Source: Oscillospiraceae bacterium (GTDB lineage: Bacteria > Bacillota > Clostridia > Oscillospirales > Ruminococcaceae). Taken from it: DNA of 64,000 nt. The translations under genes were made by a program, and so were the position numbers. Under the pieces are notes generated by a model. It searched no databases and was not told the origin of the DNA. It saw nothing but the letters and a program-made list of their open reading frames with translations. Position 1 is the stretch's first letter; the number at the start of each line of letters is the position of its first letter. Below are positions 47,553 to 56,528 of the stretch, in pieces. The stretch lies in NCBI GenBank assembly GCA_028692035.1, contig JAQUYD010000002.1, positions 124,001 to 188,000 on the forward strand, read 5' to 3'.

Positions 47553-48073
47553 TTTTTCCATATCATGCTGCGCTTGCGCGTACTACAAGTTGATAGGATG
47601 GACCATCTGCATCCGCAACAAGCTCGTCGCAACTGCTCTGCTGGATGATTCGTCCGTTATCAAAATACGGTGATATTATCGCAGAGGCAGCAGGAGAGGC
47701 GGTGGGAACGGTATCGCCGTTTTGTCCTCCACAGGGCCTATTAAAATTTGAATACGTTTCTGATTTGGCAATCGGGCCAAAGTCGGCCGTCGGTTCATCA
47801 AGGACAGCTGAATGGATCTCGTCTGTAAGCCCCGCTTTTTCAATGCATTGCCAGGCCCTAGAAATGTCTTGATTTTTCGCTGTTCATTTATGTCCGGAAC
47901 CGGTATGCCGTAGTCCCTTTCTTTACTTTTATCGAATTTGGCCCTATAATAATATCGAATAAAAAAGATTTTGTTGTGGATTTTTTAAGTGTTTTCACAT
48001 TTGCCTCTGGCATCGACTGGATCGTGCGCTGATCGTATCGGGAGAATCGTTTGAATGGTAGGAAGAAAAACAG
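47553..48073. other. Long gene-poor stretch with an open minus-strand frame
   Basis: The only supported item here is the start-less open frame at 47563-47883. The right part (47884-48073) is A/T-rich and carries the ribosome site of the GNAT-YoaP gene at its end. Confidence 0.4.
47563..47883 (-). pseudogene. Open frame without start, possible gene remnant
   Basis: The minus strand is open for 106 codons to a TGA at 47565. It reads DISRAWQCIEKAGLTDEIHS then AVLDEPTADFGPIAKSETYS, continues through NFNRPCGGQNGDTVPTASPA and ends SYQLVVRASAA. It has no ATG/GTG/TTG with a ribosome site and is closed upstream by TGA (47886). The length is more than expected by chance for one frame but not decisive. 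I do not recognise a family. It may be the tail of a lost gene. Confidence 0.25.
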
Positions 48074-48847
48074 ATGGAATATATAAAACTCACGCCAGAA
48101 AATTTGGGCAGTGAACATATTTGCTGTGCGATTTCGAGCAATCGAGACCCGCAGGTAGCGTCAAAGAAAGCGTGGATTGCGCAACGTCTTGCGGAAGGGC
48201 TTGTTTTTCTAAAGTCCAAGGAGCGCGGTAAATGTTTTATCGAATATATTCCAGCAGAGTTTGCATGGGTTCCCGTTGACGCCGACGGTTACATGCATAT
48301 TAACTGCTTCTGGGTCTCCGGCAGTATGAAGGGGCACGGATATGCCAACGCGCTTTTGGACGCCTGCGTGCAGGACAGCCGGGCGAAGGGGAAAACTGGA
48401 ATCACAGTTATCTCTTCACCAAAGAAAATGCCATTCCTGTCCGATCCAAACTATCTTGCCCATAAAGGTTTCCAGGTCGCGGATACTGCAGCGCCATATT
48501 ATACGCTTTTCTACCTGCCGTTTGATGAAAATGCGTTGGTTCCGCAGTTTCGGGCGCAGGCAAAGGCGCCGCAGACCGACGAAAAGGGCTTTGCACTATA
48601 CTATACCGCCGGTTGCCCTTACACGGCAAAATATGTTCCGCTTATCAACCAGAAGGCGCAGGAATGGGGGATCCCCTTCCAAAGCATCCACATTAACAGT
48701 CTAGAGCAGGCAAAGAACGCCCCGGCAGCTTGGACAAATTATGCGCTGTTTTATGACGGACAATACCTGACAAACGAGATCCTGTCAGAGAAAAAATTTC
48801 TGCGCATTGCGGAGAGCTTTGGATATGAAAAAAAATCGGATATATAA
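48074..48847 (+). CDS. GNAT N-acetyltransferase with YoaP domain
   Basis: A 257-residue two-part protein. Residues 1-150 are a GNAT domain whose acetyl-CoA segment is CFWVSGSMKGHGYANALLDA (K-G-x-G-x-A), preceded by EYIPAEFAWVPVDADGYMHI. The C-terminal 80 residues match YoaP, a small domain usually joined to this GNAT type: FALYYTAGCPYTAKYVPLIN with a CPYT motif like thioredoxin-fold proteins, and LFYDGQYLTNEILSEKKFLR. The joined arrangement is known in Firmicutes; substrate unknown. GGTAGGAAG precedes the ATG. Confidence 0.88.
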   Translation: MEYIKLTPENLGSEHICCAISSNRDPQVASKKAWIAQRLAEGLVFLKSKERGKCFIEYIPAEFAWVPVDADGYMHINCFWVSGSMKGHGYANALLDACVQDSRAKGKTGITVISSPKKMPFLSDPNYLAHKGFQVADTAAPYYTLFYLPFDENALVPQFRAQAKAPQTDEKGFALYYTAGCPYTAKYVPLINQKAQEWGIPFQSIHINSLEQAKNAPAAWTNYALFYDGQYLTNEILSEKKFLRIAESFGYEKKSDI

Positions 48848-49035
48848 ACCGTGATTTTTCCTCTTTTTAGGGGGCACCCTCGTTGCATCTGGGCACTTTT
48901 GAGCCGAAACGCTTATGCTGATTTTGAGATCAGAAGGATGGAGGAAAGGGGCCTGGCCTATGATTCTCTATGGGCGTTTTATCAACGCTTTATATTTTGG
49001 GTACCTAATATTAAAAGTGGAGCGGTTCTCCCCAT

Positions 49036-49075
49036 AAAAAATTCTGCTTGAGCATGTTGCTCAAGCAGAATTTTT
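49036..49075 (-). terminator. Terminator of the tRNA-Pro/tRNA-Gln transcript
   Basis: AAAAATTCTGCTTGAGCA (49036-49053) pairs perfectly with its complement (49057-49074) around TGT. It lies immediately beside the CCA end of tRNA-Pro and can also stop plus-strand transcription from the GNAT-YoaP gene. Confidence 0.9.
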
Positions 49076-49151
49076 GGTCGGAGTGGCGGGACTTGAACCC
49101 GCGGCCTCTTGGTCCCGAACCAAGCACGCTACCAAACTGCGCTACACCCCG
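49075..49151 (-). tRNA. tRNA-Pro (anticodon CGG)
   Basis: On the minus strand CGGGGTG pairs with CACTCCG (one wobble), then A and an encoded CCA. The D arm is GCGC-AGTTTGGTA-GCGT, the anticodon loop is TTCGGGA (anticodon CGG, reading CCG), and the T arm is GCGGG-TTCAAGT-CCCGC. Confidence 0.94.
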
Positions 49152-49188
49152 AAGATGAAAATATCCAGCCGAGGCCGGATACTTTCTA

Positions 49189-49262
49189 TGGCTGCCCGAC
49201 TAGGATTCGAACCCAGACAAACAGAGTCAGAGTCTGTCGTGCTACCTTTACACAATCGGGCA
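49189..49262 (-). tRNA. tRNA-Gln (anticodon CTG)
   Basis: On the minus strand TGCCCGA pairs with TCGGGCA, then G and an encoded CCA. The D arm is short (TGTG-TAAAGGTA-GCAC), the anticodon loop is CTCTGAC (anticodon CTG, reading CAG), and the T arm is CTGGG-TTCGAAT-CCTAG (one mismatch). It is typical of clostridial tRNA-Gln. Confidence 0.93.
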
Positions 49263-49276
49263 ATGTGACCTTTATC

Positions 49277-49304
49277 ATTATACCCTTTTTCATTTATTTG
49301 TCAA
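49277..49304 (-). promoter_or_regulatory. Predicted promoter of tRNA-Gln/tRNA-Pro
   Basis: On the minus strand TTGACA, a 16-base spacer and TATAAT, both boxes perfect, 15 bases before the tRNA-Gln 5' end. Confidence 0.85.
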
Positions 49305-49410
49305 GACTGCCTTGGAAGTTTTTCTCGATTTTCCACTATTCCCTTTTGACATATTTTGTTGTATAATGAGAACCATAAGAATAGAATTTTTAATCAAAGG
49401 AGGATTTATA

Positions 49411-49731
49411 ATGGCAACTGTTCATTTTAACAAAGAAAGTTTTCAGAATGACGTTTTAAATAAACAAGGGGTCGTCTTGGTCGATTTTTGGGCCACCTGG
49501 TGCGGGCCTTGCCGTATGCTTGGCCCGGTAATCGACGAGCTTGCCGCCGAACTGGAAGGCTCTGTTCTGGTTGGTAAAGTCAACGTGGACGAGGAAGAAG
49601 AACTGGCGCGCCAATATCGTGTTATGAGCATTCCCACTTTGTATATTTTTAAAGACGGCCAGCCGGTCAACCGCATTGTAGGCGCTGTACCAAAAGAAAA
49701 AATTGTGGAAGCGCTCAACGCGGCAAAATAA
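49411..49731 (+). CDS. trxA: Thioredoxin
   Basis: A 106-residue thioredoxin that reduces protein disulfides in the cytoplasm. The active site is WCGPC (residues 30-34) in [20 protein letters not shown], and the cis-Pro is in [14 protein letters not shown]. No signal peptide from the start at 49411, which follows AAAGGAGG. A longer frame from 49312 has no ribosome site. The electron donor (thioredoxin reductase) is encoded elsewhere. Confidence 0.96.
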   Translation: MATVHFNKESFQNDVLNKQGVVLVDFWATWCGPCRMLGPVIDELAAELEGSVLVGKVNVDEEEELARQYRVMSIPTLYIFKDGQPVNRIVGAVPKEKIVEALNAAK

Positions 49732-49789
49732 TCTGATCTTTACCAAGGTCCGCTATGTGCGGGCCTTGTTTTGTAGAAGGAGAAAAAGC

Positions 49790-50593
49790 ATGAGTTCATT
49801 TGCGCTGAAGATCACCGCCTTGCTTCTGATGCTGCTGGATCACATTTACCAATTTTTCGCTTTCACTGGCATGATTCCGATCTGGTTCACCTGGATCGGC
49901 CGCCTGTCCGCTCCTATTTTCTATTTTTGCATGGCGCAGGGCCTTGCCTATACCCATAGCCGAAAAATTTACCTCGCACGGATGTATCTATTTTCCGTTG
50001 TCATGGCGTCCGGCAATCTGCTGCTGACGGCGATTCTGCCCGGCGCGCCATCTGGCGATATCCCTAACAACATTTTCGGCTCCCTTCTGTTGGGCGCCGT
50101 CATCATTGTCTGTATGGAGCAGATGGCGAAGGACCGGCAAAAGGGGCAGCTGCTTTGGATGTATTTTTTAGGGTTCGAGCTGGCAAGCTTTTTTATCGGC
50201 GACATGCTGACCCGTGCTGGGCAAACGGTTGCCGCGCAGATCTTGCGGATCCTGGTCCCCACGCCCTTGACGGTGGAGGGCGGCGTTTTTTTCGTCCTAT
50301 TGGGTCCGTTGTTCTATTATTTCCGCCTCTCAAAAAAGAAAACGGCAATGATGTATCTGGTATTCTCCCTCGGGCTATGTCTGACCTCGTCTATCGCCTG
50401 GTACGCTTTGGGGATGTCCGTTTGGGACGCTTTTTTTAGGGTACAATATCAGTGGATGATGGTCTTTGCCCTCCCCTTCTTCTGGTGCTATAACGGCAAA
50501 AAGGGGAAATATTCCTTAAAGTATCTCTTCTACCTGTTTTATCCGCTGCACATCTGGGCTTTGTATGCGCTCAGCACCCTGCTTCCCGCGTAA
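49790..50593 (+). CDS. TraX family membrane protein
   Basis: A 267-residue membrane protein with seven to eight spans that matches the TraX family. TraX acetylates the F pilus subunit in E. coli; chromosomal relatives in Firmicutes are probably acyltransferases for surface polymers. Family marks seen are FALKITALLLMLLDHIYQFF, with the early LDH triad, then TWIGRLSAPIFYFCMAQGLA, and FYLFYPLHIWALYAL near the end (FYxxYPLHL/I pattern). The start at 49790 follows GAAGGAG, 58 bases after trxA. It is probably cotranscribed with trxA. Confidence 0.88.
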   Translation: MSSFALKITALLLMLLDHIYQFFAFTGMIPIWFTWIGRLSAPIFYFCMAQGLAYTHSRKIYLARMYLFSVVMASGNLLLTAILPGAPSGDIPNNIFGSLLLGAVIIVCMEQMAKDRQKGQLLWMYFLGFELASFFIGDMLTRAGQTVAAQILRILVPTPLTVEGGVFFVLLGPLFYYFRLSKKKTAMMYLVFSLGLCLTSSIAWYALGMSVWDAFFRVQYQWMMVFALPFFWCYNGKKGKYSLKYLFYLFYPLHIWALYALSTLLPA

Positions 50594-50601
50594 CATCATG
50601 C

Positions 50602-50643
50602 AAAAAACGGGCAGGCTCATTTCTATGAGCCTGCCCGTTTTTT
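50602..50643 (+). terminator. Two-way terminator between TraX-like and sigF genes
   Basis: AAAAAACGGGCAGGCTCAT pairs perfectly with its complement around TTCT, with A and T runs on both sides. Confidence 0.92.
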
Positions 50644-50805
50644 AGTTTTTTCTCAGAGAAGCCATCGCTTAAAAATATTGAGATTCTTTTGCTCAACTGC
50701 TCCAACGCGCCGATCCCCAAATCGTTGAGATTTTTCTTGTCCAGCTCCGGTCTGGAAACGAGGGGCAAGGAAAGAAGCATACGGATACGAAACGATCGGC
50801 CGCCG

Positions 50806-51468
50806 CTACAACAGCAGCTCTCGCAAACGAAGCAGGATCTTTTTTTCCCGGCGGGACACCTGCACCTGCGTCATCCCCAGAACGGCCGCCGTTTCCATTT
50901 GGGTTTTCCCCTTAAAGTACCGCAGCCGGATTAACATTTGATCCTTCTCCTCCAAAAGCGCCAGAACCTGCTGCAACGAAATGTGGTCCGCCAGTTCCTC
51001 TTCCGGCGACTGCACCGGCAGATCAATCTGGGGGGAACCATCCTCGTCGTTCCCTGTCAAAGAAAGGGCCGGTGCCGCCGCGGAAAGCGCTTCCACCACC
51101 GCTGGCACCTCCAATTCCAGTGCGCCGGCCAGTTCGCTGATCGCTGGATCACGGCCTAGTTCCATGGCAAGGCGCTCTTTGGTCCGCGTTACCTTCAGCG
51201 ACAGTTCTTTCAATGTCCGGGATACTTTGACCGTTCCCCCATCCCGGAACAAGCGGCGCATTTCCCCCAGGATCACCGGTACCGCATAGGTGGAAAAACG
51301 CACCCCCCGCTCCCGGTCAAAAGCGTCGGTCGCTTTGACAAGCCCCATGCACCCCGCCTGGAACAGATCTTCATACTCAATGCCCCGGCCTTTGAATTTA
51401 TGGGCGCATGCGTGGACCAGCCCCATATTCTGTTGGATCATTTCATCGCGGTCAGCAATGATCGGCAT
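50806..51468 (-). CDS. sigF: Forespore sigma factor F
   Basis: A 220-residue sporulation sigma factor that switches on forespore genes soon after asymmetric division. Region 2 is IEYEDLFQAGCMGLVKATDA followed by FDRERGVRFSTYAVPVILGE. Region 3 begins DGGTVKVSRTLKEL. Region 4 ends KGKTQMETAAVLGMTQVQVS. Third gene of the spoIIA operon, after spoIIAA and spoIIAB, the classic order. I start it at 51468 (MPIIADRDE), which follows AAAGGAG and overlaps spoIIAB by 17 bases. A start at 51522 would add 18 residues read from within spoIIAB. The operon ends 160 bases before a two-way terminator. Confidence 0.95.
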   Translation of the reverse strand: MPIIADRDEMIQQNMGLVHACAHKFKGRGIEYEDLFQAGCMGLVKATDAFDRERGVRFSTYAVPVILGEMRRLFRDGGTVKVSRTLKELSLKVTRTKERLAMELGRDPAISELAGALELEVPAVVEALSAAAPALSLTGNDEDGSPQIDLPVQSPEEELADHISLQQVLALLEEKDQMLIRLRYFKGKTQMETAAVLGMTQVQVSRREKKILLRLRELLL

Positions 51469-51910
51469 GCAATTCGGCTCCTTTGGACAGGATCGTTTTT
51501 TCCAATGTGACCGACGTCCCATGCCCTGGCCGGGAGCGGACCTTTACCTTATCCATAAATGCCTCCATCACAGCAAAACCAAGGCCGGATCTCTCACCGG
51601 TGGCACAGGTGGTATACATCGGCTCCATTGCTTGCTTCACATCTTCAATCCCGCATCCGGTATCCCGGATGCGGATGACAATCCTGTTTGCTTCTAAAAT
51701 TTTTGCGTGTATGTAAACGATGCCGATCTTCTTGCCATATGCGTGGACGATAGCATTGGTCACCGCCTCACTCACCGCCGTTTTGATATCTGCCAACTCT
51801 TCGATCGTTGGATCCAGCATTGCTGTGAAGGCGGATAACGCCGTCCTAGAAAATGCCTCATTGGCTGAGCGGCTGGGGAAAGACAGCTTCATTTCATTCA
51901 ACGTTTTCAT
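51452..51910 (-). CDS. spoIIAB: Anti-sigma F factor (kinase)
   Basis: A 152-residue serine kinase of the GHKL ATPase type that binds and blocks sigma F and also phosphorylates SpoIIAA. The N-box is DIKTAVSEAVTNAIVHAYGK, the G1 box is IVIRIRDTGCGIEDVKQAME, and the G2 region is TGERSGLGFAVMEAFMDKVK. It is a little longer than B. subtilis SpoIIAB (146). It overlaps spoIIAA by four bases (ATGA) and its 3' end overlaps sigF, so all three are translated in a coupled way, as needed for fixed stoichiometry. Confidence 0.95.
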   Translation of the reverse strand: MKTLNEMKLSFPSRSANEAFSRTALSAFTAMLDPTIEELADIKTAVSEAVTNAIVHAYGKKIGIVYIHAKILEANRIVIRIRDTGCGIEDVKQAMEPMYTTCATGERSGLGFAVMEAFMDKVKVRSRPGHGTSVTLEKTILSKGAELHADHC

Positions 51911-52263
51911 ACTTTCGCCTCCGTTTTATCGCTGTTTACTCCGCTTTGGGGCGGCGATGAATGGATTGACGCAATGCGGTCTAATCCTGCCAGCCGCATC
52001 ACTTTTTTGATAGACGGGGATGGGTTGTGGATCTCTACCGCGCCCTCCCATTCTCGGATCAGCCTGTACCTGCCCATGACAAGCCCTATCCCCGAGCTAT
52101 CCATAAAGGTCACATCCCGAAAGTCCAGGATCAATCGATCCGGTCGAACTCTTTCCAATGTTTCGTCGATCTCCTCCCGCAAACGGCCTGCGCCATGATG
52201 GTCGATTTCTCCGGCCAGGCAGGCAATCACCTGCTTTTCTTTGGTATACAGCTTAAGCGGCAT
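51907..52263 (-). CDS. spoIIAA: Anti-anti-sigma F factor
   Basis: A 118-residue STAS-domain protein that, unphosphorylated, pulls SpoIIAB off sigma F. The phosphorylation site is in DVTFMDSSGIGLVMGRYRL; Ser57 matches Ser58 of B. subtilis. It begins MPLKLYTKEKQVIACLAGEI, as usual for SpoIIAA. AAAGGGGGAA is its ribosome site. It is the first gene of the operon. A clear sigma H-type promoter was not found by eye in the 140 bases before it. The tail after residue 105 (HSSPPQSGVNSDKTEAKV) is longer than in B. subtilis. Confidence 0.95.
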   Translation of the reverse strand: MPLKLYTKEKQVIACLAGEIDHHGAGRLREEIDETLERVRPDRLILDFRDVTFMDSSGIGLVMGRYRLIREWEGAVEIHNPSPSIKKVMRLAGLDRIASIHSSPPQSGVNSDKTEAKV

Positions 52264-52406
52264 AGCTGTTCCCCCTTTCTATTGTTATCCTTGTGGGATG
52301 GATTTCCCCTTCTGGGGGCAAAAGAAAAAGCCCCTATTCCAGTTCACCTACCAGAATAAAGGCTTGTCTAAAAATAAATTGTCAGAACAGGTCGGTTTGC
52401 CATCCT

Positions 52407-53690
52407 TTATTTTTCTGCAAATTCTTCCAGCAAAATGGGACGGATCTGCGACGCCAAATACAAAGAGCCACAACAAAACAACGCCGTATCCCGATCCAAA
52501 AGACGTTTTGCCGCCGCGACCGCCTTCTTGACCGATGAAAAGGCCATCGCCTTTCCGGCTACATTTGTGATCTGCTGCGCCAATTCCTCTGCGGGCAATG
52601 CCCGGGGATTGTCAGGCGTAACCGCAAAAAACGCCGACGCCCCCTTTGCGATCATCGCCGATGCATGGGTCCAGTCTTTGTCGCGCAGCATCCCCATGAT
52701 GACAATCTTCTTCTTATGAGTCAAGGCCATGGCCTTTGCAAGGGCTTCACACCCCTGTAGGTTGTGGGCGCCGTCCAGCACCACCAACGGCTCGACAGAA
52801 ATCCGCTCCATCCGGGCTGGAAAGGCAACTTTCGCAATACCATTTGTAATATTTTTGTCTGATATTGCAAATCCTTGGGATTTCACTATTTCAATTGCCG
52901 AAAAAGCGGTCAAAAAGTTGTAAATCTGGTGCCGTCCAGCCAACGGCAGATCAAAATCCAATTCCCTGTATCGAAACTGGGAGCCAAAAATACTTTCCGT
53001 ATGAATTTCGACAGATTCTGCATTTGGTACAATCAGCCGATTGTTTTTTTCGGCGCACTGTTCCATAATTTCAGCCAGCGCCTCCGCATCCTGCCGGGGA
53101 TAGGACACACAGATCCCTCCCGGTTTTAAAATGCCGCATTTTTCAAAAGCAATTTTTTGCAAGGTGTCCCCCAGGATCTGGGTGTGGTCATAGCCGATGG
53201 CACAGATGACCGACACTAGGCTTTTGTCGATGGCATTGGTTGCATCCAGCCGGCCGCCTAATCCCACCTCCAGGCAAACAACGTCGCACTGCTGCCTGGC
53301 AAACCAAAGCATTCCCAGCGCGGTGACCACCTCAAATTCTGCCGGACTGACCCCCTGCTCTTCCATGTGCGCCACTGCTGTTTGAATCTCTTCGCACAAG
53401 GCTGCCATCGCCTCTTCCGGGATCATCTGCCCATCGATCTGGATCCGTTCCCGAAAGTTCAGTACATAGGGCGAAACAAACATGCCGGTACGGTATCCCG
53501 CCTCCCGCAGAACTGCCGCGCACATGGCTGTGGTAGAGCCTTTGCCATTGGTTCCCGCAACATGGATAAACTGGAGGGATTTTTGCGGGCTGCCCAAAAG
53601 ATCCAACAGCATCCGGATTCCTTTCAGGCCAGGCTCCTTTGTAAAGCGACGGAAAGAGTGGATGTAGTTTTCGCTTTCCTGATAATTCAT
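52407..53690 (-). CDS. folC: Folylpolyglutamate synthase/dihydrofolate synthase
   Basis: A 427-residue Mur-ligase family enzyme that adds glutamate to folates (and often makes dihydrofolate). The P loop is IHVAGTNGKGSTTAMCAAVL. The second conserved block is GRLDATNAI and the Mur-type H-box is HTQILGDTLQKIAFEK. The C-terminal domain includes LVVLDGAHNLQGCEALAKAM. GGGGGA precedes the ATG at 53690. The gene follows valS after 54 bases on the same strand, an order common in Firmicutes, and the two probably share a transcript. Confidence 0.94.
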   Translation of the reverse strand: MNYQESENYIHSFRRFTKEPGLKGIRMLLDLLGSPQKSLQFIHVAGTNGKGSTTAMCAAVLREAGYRTGMFVSPYVLNFRERIQIDGQMIPEEAMAALCEEIQTAVAHMEEQGVSPAEFEVVTALGMLWFARQQCDVVCLEVGLGGRLDATNAIDKSLVSVICAIGYDHTQILGDTLQKIAFEKCGILKPGGICVSYPRQDAEALAEIMEQCAEKNNRLIVPNAESVEIHTESIFGSQFRYRELDFDLPLAGRHQIYNFLTAFSAIEIVKSQGFAISDKNITNGIAKVAFPARMERISVEPLVVLDGAHNLQGCEALAKAMALTHKKKIVIMGMLRDKDWTHASAMIAKGASAFFAVTPDNPRALPAEELAQQITNVAGKAMAFSSVKKAVAAAKRLLDRDTALFCCGSLYLASQIRPILLEEFAEK

Positions 53691-53744
53691 AGCGATTCCC
53701 CCATACAAAGACAGGCGGATTCCTCAAAATCCGCCTGCTTTTTG

Positions 53745-56384
53745 CTATTTCGAGAAAGCGGCGATGCTCTCCACAATTTTTTCCATTCGTTCCCTGTGTT
53801 TTTCCAACTTGGCACGTTCGCCTTCGACCACGTTTTGAGGAGCCTTTTCAATAAAGCCCTGGCTGGACAGTTTTTGCTCCACCATCGCAATATCTTTTTC
53901 ACAGGCTTTGCGTTCTTTTTCCAGCCGTGCCAGTTCCTTCTCTTTATCTACCAATTCGTCCATCGGAATGAACATGCGGGCGCTGTCGGTAATCACCTGA
54001 ACGGCGTCGGAAAAATCTTCGTCCTCCTGCGGCGCTATACCGGAAACTCGCACCTCCGAAGCGGAGGCCAGCCGCTCGATAAACATCGCGCCGGACAAAA
54101 ATACATCCCCGTACATGGTCTTGACGAACACCCGCGCCTTTTTGGATGGCGGGACGTTCATCTCCGCCCGGCGATTCCGGATGGCTTTGATCGCGCCCAT
54201 AACCTTTTCAAAATCCTCTTCCTCCTGTTTAAAGCACAGTTCCTCCCTGTATTGGGGCCAGGAAGCGACCATAATGCTCTCGCAGTCGTTGGGAATCGCC
54301 TGCCAAATCTCCTCAGTGATAAACGGCATGACCGGGTGTAAAAGCTTTAAGCACTGGTTCATCACGTAGATCAGCACCTGCTGGGCGCTTTTGGCTGATT
54401 CGCCCCCCGCCTGAATCCGGGATTTGGTCAACTCGATATACCAATCGCACAGCACATCCCAGATGAAGTCGTACAGCTTTTGCACCGCAATGCCCAGCTC
54501 AAACCGTTCCAAATTATCCGTGACCTCTTTGACGAGGGTGTTGAGTTTGCTTAAAATCCACTTATCCTCTGTCTGCAACGTTTGGGGCAGCAGCGGCCGG
54601 TCAATCTCTTCGGACAGGTTCATCAGGATAAACCGGGTAGCATTCCAGAGCTTATTGGCAAAGTTCCGGCTAGCCTTGACCTTTTCCTCAACAAACCGCA
54701 TATCGTTGCCTGGGCTGTTGTTGGTCGCCAGCGTAAATCGAAGCGCGTCAGCGCCGTATTCGTCGATAACCTTCAGCGGGTCAATGCCGTTTCCTAAGGA
54801 TTTGGACATCTTCCGGCCCTGGGCGTCCCGCACAATGCCGTGAATAAACACCGTTTCAAAAGGCGCCTTGCCCATATTTTCCACACCGGAAAAGATCATA
54901 CGGGCAACCCAGAAAAAGATAATGTCATACCCGGTAACCAGCGTGCTGGTCGGATAGAAATATTGGAGTTCGTCTGTATTCTGCGGCCATCCCAACGTGG
55001 AAAACGGCCAAAGAGCAGAGGAAAACCAAGTGTCCAGCGTATCCGGATCCTGCTTTAAATGATGACTGCCGCACTTGGGGCAGGTATGGGGCTCATCCTT
55101 GGCCACAATCGCCTCCCCGCAATCCTGGCAGTACCATGCCGGGATCCGATGCCCCCACCACAGCTGACGGGAAATGCACCAGTCCTTGATGTTCTCCATC
55201 CAATGGTAATAGATTTTGCTGAATCGGTCCGGAACAAACTTGGTTTCACCACTGCGCACTGCCTCGATGGCAGGGCCGGCCAACGGCTCCATCTTGACGA
55301 ACCACTGCTTGGAAACCCGCGGTTCCACTACCGTAGAACAGCGGTAGCAGGAGCCCACATTGTGCTTGTGCTCCTCGACCTTGACCAGGAAGCCTTCCGC
55401 TTCCAGGTCTGCCACAATCTGTTTGCGGCATTCGTAGCGATCCATCCCACAATATTTACCGCCGTTTTCGTTGACGGTTGCATCGTCGTTCATCACATTG
55501 ATCACTGGCAGATCATGCCGCAGTCCCACTTCAAAGTCGTTGGGATCGTGGGCAGGGGTAATTTTAACCACACCGGTGCCAAAATCCATCTCCACATAGC
55601 TGTCCGCCACAACGGGGATCTCACGGCCCACCAACGGCAGAACAACCGTTTTGCCCACCAAAGCCTGATATCGCTCGTCATCTGGGTGCACGGCCAGCGC
55701 TGTATCGCCCAAGAGTGTTTCTGGGCGGGTGGTGGCGATCTCCAGATACCCGCTGCCGTCGGACAGGGGGTATCTGATGTGCCAAAAATGGCCATCGTGT
55801 TCTTCATACTCTACCTCCGCGTCGGAGATAGAGGTCCGGCAGTGGGGGCACCAGTTGATGATGCGCTCACCGCGATAAATCAATCCTTTATCATATAGGC
55901 GGACAAATACTTCCTTAACCGCTTCTGAACAGCCGTCGTCCATGGTAAAACGTTCCCGCTCCCAATCGCAGGAGGAGCCCATTTTCTTTAACTGCTCAAC
56001 GATTTTACCGCCATAGGTTTTCTTCCATTCCCACGCCCGCTCTAAAAAGCCTTCGCGGCCCAGATCGCTTTTGGTAACGCCTTCTTTGCGCATGGCTTCT
56101 ACGATTTTCGCCTCGGTTGCAATGGACGCATGGTCCGTACCCGGTAGCCACAGCGCCTCATAGCCCTGCATCCGCTTAAAACGGATGATGCTATCCTGCA
56201 GCGTACAGTCCAACGCATGGCCCAAATGTAGCTGCCCCGTAATATTAGGTGGCGGCATAACAATGGTGTACGGTTTCTTTTTGGGGTCCGGCTCCGCATG
56301 GAAATAATTTTTTTCCAGCCAGAACCGATAGGTTTTGTCCTCGACCTGTTTGGGGTCGTAGACCTTTTCCAGTTCTTTTTTCAT
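53745..56384 (-). CDS. valS: Valyl-tRNA synthetase
   Basis: A class I aminoacyl-tRNA synthetase of 879 residues. The HIGH site reads [16 protein letters not shown], and the KMSKS loop is [16 protein letters not shown]. The editing (CP1) domain lies between, about residues 190-340, with [19 protein letters not shown]. The tRNA anticodon-binding part and a C-terminal coiled-coil arm ([20 protein letters not shown]) finish the protein. The start at 56384 follows AGAAGGAGG. No T-box leader is visible before it, but two small twin hairpins are (see 56409-56457). Confidence 0.96.
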   Translation of the reverse strand: MKKELEKVYDPKQVEDKTYRFWLEKNYFHAEPDPKKKPYTIVMPPPNITGQLHLGHALDCTLQDSIIRFKRMQGYEALWLPGTDHASIATEAKIVEAMRKEGVTKSDLGREGFLERAWEWKKTYGGKIVEQLKKMGSSCDWERERFTMDDGCSEAVKEVFVRLYDKGLIYRGERIINWCPHCRTSISDAEVEYEEHDGHFWHIRYPLSDGSGYLEIATTRPETLLGDTALAVHPDDERYQALVGKTVVLPLVGREIPVVADSYVEMDFGTGVVKITPAHDPNDFEVGLRHDLPVINVMNDDATVNENGGKYCGMDRYECRKQIVADLEAEGFLVKVEEHKHNVGSCYRCSTVVEPRVSKQWFVKMEPLAGPAIEAVRSGETKFVPDRFSKIYYHWMENIKDWCISRQLWWGHRIPAWYCQDCGEAIVAKDEPHTCPKCGSHHLKQDPDTLDTWFSSALWPFSTLGWPQNTDELQYFYPTSTLVTGYDIIFFWVARMIFSGVENMGKAPFETVFIHGIVRDAQGRKMSKSLGNGIDPLKVIDEYGADALRFTLATNNSPGNDMRFVEEKVKASRNFANKLWNATRFILMNLSEEIDRPLLPQTLQTEDKWILSKLNTLVKEVTDNLERFELGIAVQKLYDFIWDVLCDWYIELTKSRIQAGGESAKSAQQVLIYVMNQCLKLLHPVMPFITEEIWQAIPNDCESIMVASWPQYREELCFKQEEEDFEKVMGAIKAIRNRRAEMNVPPSKKARVFVKTMYGDVFLSGAMFIERLASASEVRVSGIAPQEDEDFSDAVQVITDSARMFIPMDELVDKEKELARLEKERKACEKDIAMVEQKLSSQGFIEKAPQNVVEGERAKLEKHRERMEKIVESIAAFSK

Positions 56385-56408
56385 TTTTTCCTCCTTCTGC
56401 GGCCGTTC

Positions 56409-56457
56409 AGCCATGTAGTGGCTTAGTAAGACGCTTCTCATTGCCCATGTATTGGGC
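56409..56457 (-). promoter_or_regulatory. Two similar small hairpins in the valS leader
   Basis: AGCCA-TGTAG-TGGCT (56409-56423) and GCCCA-TGTAT-TGGGC (56443-56457) are alike in size, loop and sequence and lie 34 bases apart in the untranslated leader of valS. They could be paired protein-binding sites in the RNA or DNA. No terminator, so not a standard T-box. Confidence 0.35.
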
Positions 56458-56466
56458 TTACCCGTT

Positions 56467-56495
56467 ATTATAGTGGAAATTCTGCCAAAAAGCAA
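56467..56495 (-). promoter_or_regulatory. Predicted promoter of valS-folC
   Basis: On the minus strand TTGCTT, a 17-base spacer and TATAAT. Confidence 0.65.
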
Positions 56496-56528
56496 CGAAA
56501 AAAATTCTTACCGATCCAGCTTTCCCTA

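Noticed and set aside
47447..47632. LacI-type regulator tail in the space after dinB
   Set aside because: The ending LVVRAS recalled a LacI C terminus, but the preceding residues do not fit the family, so the frame at 47563-47883 is left unassigned.
48851..49051. 66-codon frame after the GNAT-YoaP gene
   Set aside because: No ribosome site, low-complexity protein-like content is weak, and its end runs into the tRNA terminator hairpin.
49346..49367. Promoter TTGACA...TATAAT before trxA
   Set aside because: Both boxes are present but only ten bases apart, which cannot work as a normal promoter; the minus-strand tRNA promoter nearby is the better call.
50571..50780. 69-codon minus-strand frame after sigF
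   Set aside because: It crosses the strong two-way terminator at 50602-50643 and has no ribosome site.
55059..55898. 279-codon plus-strand frame inside valS
   Set aside because: It is antisense to conserved valS blocks, lacks a ribosome site, and has no domain.
56385..56470. T-box leader for valS
   Set aside because: No AGGGTGGNACCGCG-type T-box sequence, no specifier hairpin of the right size and no terminator are present; only two small hairpins.
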